This document shows positions 9,620 to 14,109 of a stretch of DNA of 14,109 bases, piece by piece (the stretch's first letter is position 1; the number at the start of each line of letters is the position of its first letter). Location: positions 1 through 14,109 of the forward strand of contig CAZRFE010000070.1 of assembly GCA_964599565.1 (NCBI GenBank), in the 5' to 3' direction. A program made the position numbers and the translations under genes. The notes below the pieces were generated by a model, which searched no databases, was not told where the DNA came from, and saw only the letters and a program-made list of their open reading frames with translations. The DNA comes from JAJUFS01 sp964599565 (GTDB lineage: Bacteria; Pseudomonadota; Gammaproteobacteria; Natronospirales; JAJUFS01).

Positions 9620-10621
9620 TCAGAAGGACCGTTCGTCGCGACCGCGCAGGCTTGCCGGCGGCCAGTTTTCCAGTTTCATGCCCAGGGCGAGTCCGTGCTG
9701 CGCGAGCACGTCCTTGATCTCGGTAAGAGACTTCTTGCCCAGGTTCGGCGTCTTGAGCAGCTCGACTTCCGTCCGCTGCACGAGATCGCCGATGTAATGA
9801 ATGCTTTCCGCCTTCAGGCAGTTCGCCGACCGCACGGTCAGTTCGAGGTCGTCGACCGGACGCACCAGGATCGGGTCCACCTGGGCTTCTTCCGCACGAC
9901 CGGCGGCCTCTTCGTCGCCCTTCAGGTCGACGAACACGGAGAGCTGTTCACGCAGGATGGTGGCAGCGCGACGAATCGCTTCTTCCGGATCCAGCGTGCC
10001 GTTGGTCTCGATGTCGATGACCAGCTTGTCCAGGTCGGTGCGCTGCTCGACGCGCGCATTTTCCACGGAATAGCTCACGCGACGAACGGGGCTGAACGTG
10101 GCGTCAAGCTGGAGGCGGCCGATCGGGCGCGTGCCTTCCTCGTCCTCGCTCCGCGCGGTCGCCGGCTCGTAGCCGCGTCCCTTGCGGACACGCAGCTTCA
10201 TTTCCAGCGAGCCCTTGTCGTTCAGGTGCGCGATCACCAGCGACGGATTCACGATTTCAACGTCGTGATCGGTCTGGATATCGGCCGCGGTGACAACGCC
10301 AGGACCTTTCCGGGATACGGAAAGGACGGCATCGTCATGCTGGTGCATGAGAATTGCGAGCTGCTTGAGGTTCAGCAACACGTCGATGACGTCTTCCTGC
10401 ACGCCTTCCAGCGTCGTGTACTCGTGCAGCACGCCTTCGATCTCGGCTTCGACGATCGCGCAGCCCGGCATCGACGACAGCAGGATACGGCGCAGCGCAT
10501 TGCCCAGCGTGTGGCCGAAGCCGCGCTCCAGCGGCTCGATCACGACCTTGGCGCGACGCTCGTTCTTGACGTCGACATCGACCAGCCGCGGCTTGAGGAA
10601 TTCAGTGACGGAACCCTGCAT
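9620..10621 (-). CDS. rpoA: DNA-directed RNA polymerase subunit alpha
   Basis: The alpha subunit dimerises to nucleate RNA polymerase assembly and contacts activators and UP-element DNA. The protein has 333 residues (E. coli 329). The N-terminal domain (about 1-230) contains ERGFGHTLGNALRRILLSSMPG (52-73 region by E. coli homology starts earlier) and EYTTLEGVQEDVIDVLLNLK. An acidic/Ala-rich linker follows. The C-terminal domain holds VRSANCLKAESIHYIGDLVQ and TPNLGKKSLTEIKDVLA; the arginine equivalent to E. coli R265, which contacts UP DNA and CRP, is present at residue 264. It ends LENWPPAS plus a short charged tail. The ATG at 10621 gives the canonical MQGSVTEFLKPRLVDV start, with GAGAGG in the 21-base gap after rpsD. 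Confidence 0.99.
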   Translation of the reverse strand: MQGSVTEFLKPRLVDVDVKNERRAKVVIEPLERGFGHTLGNALRRILLSSMPGCAIVEAEIEGVLHEYTTLEGVQEDVIDVLLNLKQLAILMHQHDDAVLSVSRKGPGVVTAADIQTDHDVEIVNPSLVIAHLNDKGSLEMKLRVRKGRGYEPATARSEDEEGTRPIGRLQLDATFSPVRRVSYSVENARVEQRTDLDKLVIDIETNGTLDPEEAIRRAATILREQLSVFVDLKGDEEAAGRAEEAQVDPILVRPVDDLELTVRSANCLKAESIHYIGDLVQRTEVELLKTPNLGKKSLTEIKDVLAQHGLALGMKLENWPPASLRGRDERSF

Positions 10622-10642
10622 GGAGTCTGTAACCTCTCGTGT

Positions 10643-11260
10643 TTACTTCGAGTAAAGCTCGACAACCAGATTTTCGTTGATGTCCGGCAACAGGTCGGAA
10701 CGCTCCGGCACGGACTTGAACGTGCCCTTGAGCGACTTTTCGTCGACCTCGATCCATTCAACACGGCCCATCTGCTTGGCGATCTCCATCGCGTTCTGGA
10801 TACGAAGCTGCTTCTTGGCCTTCTCGCGCACTTCGATCGCATCACCCGCCTTCACGGAGAAGGACGGAATGTTGACGATCTCGCCATTGACGACGATGCC
10901 CTTGTGGCCAACCAGCTGACGGGCTTCAGCGCGTGTCGCAGCAAAACCCATGCGGTAGACCACGTTGTCCAGGCGGCACTCGAGCAGCTGGAGCAGGTTT
11001 TCACCCGTCGAGCCCTTCAGGCTGGCAGCCTTCTTGTAATAGTTGCGGAACTGGCGCTCGAGAACGCCGTACATGCGGCGCAGCTTCTGCTTTTCGCGCA
11101 GCTGCAGACCGTAGTCCGACAGGCGGCCGCGACGCGCACCATGCTGGCCAGGCGCCGACTGGCGGCACTTGGACTCAAGCGGACGCACGCCGCTCTTGAG
11201 GAAAAGATCGGTGCCCTCACGGCGGGAGAGCTTGCACTTCGGACCAATGTAACGTGCCAT
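10643..11260 (-). CDS. rpsD: 30S ribosomal protein S4
   Basis: S4 nucleates assembly of the 30S subunit by binding 16S rRNA, and in E. coli also represses translation of the alpha operon. The protein has 205 residues (E. coli 206). It starts MARYIGPKCKLSRREGTDLFL, then APGQHGARRGRLSDYGLQLREKQKLRRMYGVLERQFRNYY. The S4 RNA-binding domain is CRLDNVVYRMGFAATRAEARQLVGHKGIVVNG. It ends ERSDLLPDINENLVVELYSK, like E. coli. It lies 16 bases after rpsK, with GAGGG in the gap. Cys9 and Cys32 are present, but the full four-cysteine zinc knuckle of some S4 proteins is not. Confidence 0.99.
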   Translation of the reverse strand: MARYIGPKCKLSRREGTDLFLKSGVRPLESKCRQSAPGQHGARRGRLSDYGLQLREKQKLRRMYGVLERQFRNYYKKAASLKGSTGENLLQLLECRLDNVVYRMGFAATRAEARQLVGHKGIVVNGEIVNIPSFSVKAGDAIEVREKAKKQLRIQNAMEIAKQMGRVEWIEVDEKSLKGTFKSVPERSDLLPDINENLVVELYSK

Positions 11261-11276
11261 TTTCTCTAAACCCTCG

Positions 11277-11666
11277 TTAAACGCGGCGCTTCTTCGGCGG
11301 ACGGCATCCGTTGTGCGGAATCGGCGTCACGTCAGCGATGTTCGTGATCTTGTAACCCACGGCATTCAGCGCGCGGACGGCGGATTCACGGCCAGGTCCA
11401 GGACCCTTCACACGCACTTCCAGGTTCTTCAGGCCGTAGTCGAGCGCTGCCTGGCCAGCCTTCTCCGCGGCAACCTGCGCAGCAAACGGCGTCGACTTGC
11501 GCGACCCGCGGAAGCCTGATCCACCGGACGTCGCCCAGGACAGCGTGTTCCCCTGGCGGTCGGTGATCGTGATGATCGTGTTGTTGAACGACGCGTGGAC
11601 GTGGGCGATGCCATCGACCACCGACTTCTTCACGCGCTTGCGAGGCTTGGTACCGGGCTGTGCCAT
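11277..11666 (-). CDS. rpsK: 30S ribosomal protein S11
   Basis: S11 sits on the 30S platform near the mRNA exit and the anti-Shine-Dalgarno region. The protein has 129 residues, the same size as in E. coli. It contains GIAHVHASFNNTIITITDRQGN (19-40), SGGSGFRGSRKSTPFAAQVAAE (47-68), KGPGPGRESAVRALN and the near-invariant C-terminus DVTPIPHNGCRPPKKRRV. The start at 11666 gives the usual short basic N-terminus MAQPGTKPRKRVKK. The gap to rpsM is 49 bases and holds only a weak GGGT ribosome-like site, so expression may depend on coupling within the operon. rpsD follows 16 bases downstream. Confidence 0.99.
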   Translation of the reverse strand: MAQPGTKPRKRVKKSVVDGIAHVHASFNNTIITITDRQGNTLSWATSGGSGFRGSRKSTPFAAQVAAEKAGQAALDYGLKNLEVRVKGPGPGRESAVRALNAVGYKITNIADVTPIPHNGCRPPKKRRV

Positions 11667-11715
11667 GTTTCAGTTACCCAAAATGCTCGAGTTGATTCGG
11701 TTGTCGCCGATACGC

Positions 11716-12072
11716 TTAACGCGTCACCGGGCGACGCGGACCCTTGCGGGTGCGCGCATTGGTGCGCGTACGCTGACCGCGCATCGGAAGGCCGCGACGA
11801 TGGCGGATGCCGCGATACGTGCCGAGGTCCATCAGGCGCTTGATGTTCATCGACACTTCACGACGAAGGTCGCCTTCCACCAGGAACTTGGCGACTTCCG
11901 CGCGTACCGCATCGACCTCGGCTTCGCTGAGATCCTTGACCTTGGTTACCGGCGCTACGCCCGCGGCGTCGCAGATATCCGCTGCGCGACTGCGGCCGAT
12001 GCCGTAGATCGCCGTCAGCGCGATCACGACATGCTTCTGTACCGGAATGTTTATGCCAGCTATACGGGCCAT
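11716..12072 (-). CDS. rpsM: 30S ribosomal protein S13
   Basis: S13 lies in the 30S head and forms inter-subunit bridges and contacts with P-site tRNA through its C-terminal tail. The protein has 118 residues, as in E. coli. It starts MARIAGINIPVQKHVVIALTAIYGIGRSRA, continues with the helix-two-turn-helix region around KVKDLSEAEVDAVR, then GDLRREVSMNIKRLMDLGTYRGIRHRRGLPMRGQRTRTNARTRKGP with the long basic tail. It is the first gene of the alpha operon. A GGGAG ribosome site lies about 10 bases before the ATG, and a candidate promoter lies at 12118-12144. Confidence 0.99.
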   Translation of the reverse strand: MARIAGINIPVQKHVVIALTAIYGIGRSRAADICDAAGVAPVTKVKDLSEAEVDAVRAEVAKFLVEGDLRREVSMNIKRLMDLGTYRGIRHRRGLPMRGQRTRTNARTRKGPRRPVTR

Positions 12073-12117
12073 CTACGTCTTTCTCCCTTGCACGGATCGC
12101 GCGCGGAAACGCGCCAA

Positions 12118-12144
12118 TTTATACGATCACCCTGCAAAAATCAA
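12118..12144 (-). promoter_or_regulatory. Candidate sigma-70 promoter of the alpha operon
   Basis: On the minus strand, TTGATT (12144-12139) and TATAAA (12123-12118) are separated by 15 bases, in the gap between rpmJ and rpsM where E. coli also has its alpha-operon promoter. The hexamers match consensus at 4 and 5 of 6 positions; the spacer is slightly short. Start of transcription would be near 12112-12110, giving a leader of only about 40 bases. The leader begins with a GCGCG-TTTC-CGCGC hairpin. Confidence 0.55.
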
Positions 12145-12169
12145 TCTGAATCAGTACGTTATCCGACAC

Positions 12170-12286
12170 TCAGCCTTGACGCTGCTTGTGACGGGCATCC
12201 GAGCTGCAGATCACGCGCACCGTGCCATTACGGCGCACGATCTTGCAGTTACGGCACATTTTCTTGATAGATGCTCTGACTTTCAT
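12170..12286 (-). CDS. rpmJ: 50S ribosomal protein L36 (zinc-binding form)
   Basis: The smallest ribosomal protein, 38 residues, located at the base of the L7/L12 stalk region of the large subunit. The sequence starts MKVRASIKKMCRNCKIVRRNG and continues TVRVICSSDARHKQRQG. The zinc ligands Cys11, Cys14, Cys27 and His33 are all present, so this is the C+ form that binds zinc, not the zinc-free paralogue made under zinc limitation in some bacteria. It lies 36 bases after secY and ends the spc operon, just as in E. coli. A weak GGGA ribosome-like site precedes the start. Confidence 0.98.
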   Translation of the reverse strand: MKVRASIKKMCRNCKIVRRNGTVRVICSSDARHKQRQG

Positions 12287-12306
12287 CGCTCTAGTCCCAC
12301 TCTCGG

Positions 12307-12320
12307 GCCCGTTCCCGGGC
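12307..12320 (-). other. Short GC hairpin with GGAA tetraloop in the secY-rpmJ gap
   Basis: In the transcript the 14 bases read GCCCG-GGAA-CGGGC: five perfect GC pairs closed by a GNRA-type tetraloop, between the secY stop and the rpmJ ribosome site. There is no U-tract, so it is unlikely to be a terminator. A role in mRNA stability or in separating rpmJ translation from secY is possible but not shown. Confidence 0.4.
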
Positions 12321-12322
12321 GC

Positions 12323-13663
12323 TTACCTAATTTGTCCGGCGCGGCCATAACCCTTGAGGTTGGCCTTCTTCAGCAGGCCCTCGTACTGGTGCGACATCAG
12401 GTGCGCCTGCAACTGCGCCATGAAGTCCATGACCACCACCACGATGATCAGCAGCGACGTACCGCCGAAATAGAACGGCACGTTGAAATAGATGATCAGG
12501 AACTCCGGCAGCAGGCAGACCGCGGTGATGTAGATCGCGCCCCACAGGGTCAGTCGCGTCAGCACGCTGTCAATGTATTCCGCCGTCTGCTTTCCTGGAC
12601 GGATGCCGGGAATGAAGGCACCCGATTTCTTCAGGTTCTCTGCCGTCTCACGGCTGTTGAACACCAGCGCCGTATAGAAGAAGCAGAAGAAGATGATCAG
12701 GCTCGCGTAAATGAACGTGTAGACCGGCTGCCCCGGCGACAGGCTTGCCGCAAACGTCTGCAGCCAGCCGGCGCCATCGCCCGAACCGACCCACGTACCG
12801 AGCGTTGCCGGAAACAGGATGATCGATGAGGCAAAGATCGGCGGAATCACGCCCGACATGTTCATCTTCAGCGGCAGGTGGCTCGTCTGGCCGGCGAACA
12901 TGCGGCGTCCCTGCTGGCGCTTCGCGTAGTTCACCGCAATGCGACGCTGTCCGCGCTCGACGAAAACCACGCCCCACGTCACGGCGATCGCGAGAATCAG
13001 GATCAGCAGCACGATGCCGTAGGACAGCTCGCCCGTGTTCGCCAGTTCCAGCGTTCCGCCGATTGCGGCAGGCAGACCCGCCACGATGCCCGCGAAGATG
13101 ATCATCGAGATGCCGTTGCCGATACCGCGTTCCGTGATCTGCTCACCCAGCCACATCAGGAACATGGTGCCCGTCACCAGGGTGACGGCAACGATGAACA
13201 CGAACGAAATACCCGGGTTGATCGCCACGCCCTGGTTCTGCAGCGCGAACGCCGCGCCCGCGCCCTGGAACATGGCCAATGCCACCGTTGCATAACGCGT
13301 GTACTGCGTGATCTTGCGCCGGCCTGCCTCGCCTTCCTTCTTGAGCTGCTCAAGCGTCGGCACCACGACCGTCATCAACTGCATGATGATGGAGGCGGAA
13401 ATGTACGGCATGACGTTCAGCGCAAAGATGCTGAACCGTTCCAGCGCACCGCCCGAAAACATGTTGAACATGTCCAGGATGGTGCCGGATTGCGATGCGA
13501 ACAGGTTCTGCAGCGCAACCGGATCCACGCCCGGCACGGGTATGAATGCGCCGATGCGGAATACGACAATCGCACCCAGCAGGAAGAACACCCGCCGACG
13601 CAATTCCGTCAGACGGCCGATCTCGCCGATGCCGCTCATCGCGCTGGTACCGCTGCGAGCCAT
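12323..13663 (-). CDS. secY: Preprotein translocase subunit SecY
   Basis: The pore subunit of the SecYEG channel that exports unfolded proteins and inserts membrane proteins at the inner membrane. The protein has 446 residues (E. coli 443) with ten predicted membrane segments: about 24-44, 75-100, 122-142, 153-173, 183-203, 216-236, 273-293, 315-335, 372-392 and 399-418. The plug region FNMFSGGALERFSIFALN follows the first segment. The cytoplasmic loops that bind the ribosome and SecA are intact: KRQQGRRMFAGQTSHLPLK (248-266), and SGAFIPGIRPGKQTAEYI with Arg355, equivalent to the essential E. coli Arg357. It starts at 13663, where the ATG overlaps the rplO stop by one base (TGATG), implying translational coupling. 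Confidence 0.99.
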   Translation of the reverse strand: MARSGTSAMSGIGEIGRLTELRRRVFFLLGAIVVFRIGAFIPVPGVDPVALQNLFASQSGTILDMFNMFSGGALERFSIFALNVMPYISASIIMQLMTVVVPTLEQLKKEGEAGRRKITQYTRYATVALAMFQGAGAAFALQNQGVAINPGISFVFIVAVTLVTGTMFLMWLGEQITERGIGNGISMIIFAGIVAGLPAAIGGTLELANTGELSYGIVLLILILAIAVTWGVVFVERGQRRIAVNYAKRQQGRRMFAGQTSHLPLKMNMSGVIPPIFASSIILFPATLGTWVGSGDGAGWLQTFAASLSPGQPVYTFIYASLIIFFCFFYTALVFNSRETAENLKKSGAFIPGIRPGKQTAEYIDSVLTRLTLWGAIYITAVCLLPEFLIIYFNVPFYFGGTSLLIIVVVVMDFMAQLQAHLMSHQYEGLLKKANLKGYGRAGQIR

Positions 13664-14097
13664 CAGTCTTCCACCTTGCCGCCGGCCTTTTCGATCGCCG
13701 CGCGCGCACCCTTGGTCACCTTGACGCCCTTCAGCGTCACGGCCTTGCTGATCTCGCCCGACGCAATGACCTTCACCTGCTGCGCCTGCTGGCCGACGAT
13801 GTTCGCCGCCTTAAGCGCGAGAATGTCGATCACATCGCCTTCAACCTTCTCCAGCTCGTGCAGGCGCACCTCCTCGGAGAATTTCGCCATGTGCGAAATG
13901 AAGCCGATCTTCGGCAGGCGGCGCTGCAACGGCATCTGGCCGCCTTCAAAGCCGACCTTGTGGTAGCCGCCTGCGCGCGCCTTCTGACCCTTGTGACCCT
14001 TGCCCGACGTCTTGCCGAGGCCGGAACCGATGCCGCGGCCGAGACGCTTCTTCCCGGGCTTGCTGCCCTCTGCGGGCTTGATCGTATTCAGCTTCAT
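13663..14097 (-). CDS. rplO: 50S ribosomal protein L15
   Basis: L15 binds 23S rRNA in the core of the large subunit and assembles late. The protein has 144 residues, identical in length to E. coli L15. The N-terminal extension is Gly/Lys-rich: KRLGRGIGSGLGKTSGKGHKGQKARAGG (18-45), then GFEGGQMPLQRRLPKIGF. The globular C-terminal half contains VIDILALKAANIV and VKVIASGEISKAVTLKGVKVTKGARAAIEKAGG. An AGGA ribosome site precedes the ATG at 14097. The stop overlaps the secY start by one base. Confidence 0.98.
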   Translation of the reverse strand: MKLNTIKPAEGSKPGKKRLGRGIGSGLGKTSGKGHKGQKARAGGYHKVGFEGGQMPLQRRLPKIGFISHMAKFSEEVRLHELEKVEGDVIDILALKAANIVGQQAQQVKVIASGEISKAVTLKGVKVTKGARAAIEKAGGKVED

Positions 14098-14098
14098 G

Positions 14099-14109
14099 TC
14101 AGGCTTCCT
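14099..14109 (-). CDS. rpmD: Probable last codons of rpmD (ribosomal protein L30), cut by window edge
   Basis: Only 11 bases are visible: GAA GCC TGA in frame, one base before the rplO ATG. rpmD precedes rplO in the spc operons of related bacteria, and L30 often ends in acidic residues. The call rests on gene order, not on recognisable protein sequence. Confidence 0.3.

Noticed and set aside
9584..11269. Plus-strand open frame of 561 codons across rpoA and rpsD.
   Set aside because: Entirely antisense to two certain genes; Arg/His/Leu/Asp-rich composition is typical of the complementary frame of GC-rich genes.

Overview
This is a GC-rich chromosomal window from a bacterium that looks like a gammaproteobacterium. 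The ribosomal proteins, RpoA, SecY and UvrA all resemble their Escherichia coli counterparts closely in length and motifs. The arrangement of ssb, an MFS transporter and uvrA next to the end of the ribosomal-protein cluster (rplO-secY-rpmJ-rpsM-rpsK-rpsD-rpoA-rplQ) is also seen in other gammaproteobacteria such as Pseudomonas. I cannot place the genus from sequence alone.

Left block (1-4263, minus strand), in transcription order: a YajR-like MFS exporter, ssb, a fused ATP sulfurylase/APS kinase, and a CpsG/ManB-type phosphomannomutase that runs off the left edge. The fusion enzyme can carry sulfate all the way to PAPS. It ends 9 bases before the phosphomannomutase begins, so PAPS synthesis and mannose-phosphate isomerisation appear to be expressed together. 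A perfect 10-bp hairpin lies between ssb and the fusion gene.

Middle block (4324-9042, plus strand): uvrA, divergent from the MFS gene over a 60-bp gap that holds a degenerate LexA-like box, and then an SLC13-family permease with two central RCK_C (TrkA-C) domains. A strong bidirectional hairpin terminator at 9132-9172 separates this block from the convergent ribosomal cluster.

Right block (9184-14109, minus strand): the end of the spc operon (rpmD tail, rplO, secY, rpmJ), then the alpha operon (rpsM, rpsK, rpsD, rpoA, rplQ). A candidate promoter for the alpha operon lies in the 97-base gap between rpmJ and rpsM. The rpmJ gene is only 38 codons.

There are no mobile elements, CRISPR arrays, tRNAs, rRNAs or obvious pseudogenes. 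No intergenic gap exceeds about 145 bases. Most of the window is ordinary housekeeping DNA. The most unusual part is the sulfate-activation/phosphomannomutase pair, possibly linked to the SLC13 permease nearby. I found no clear evidence of a wholly new system.
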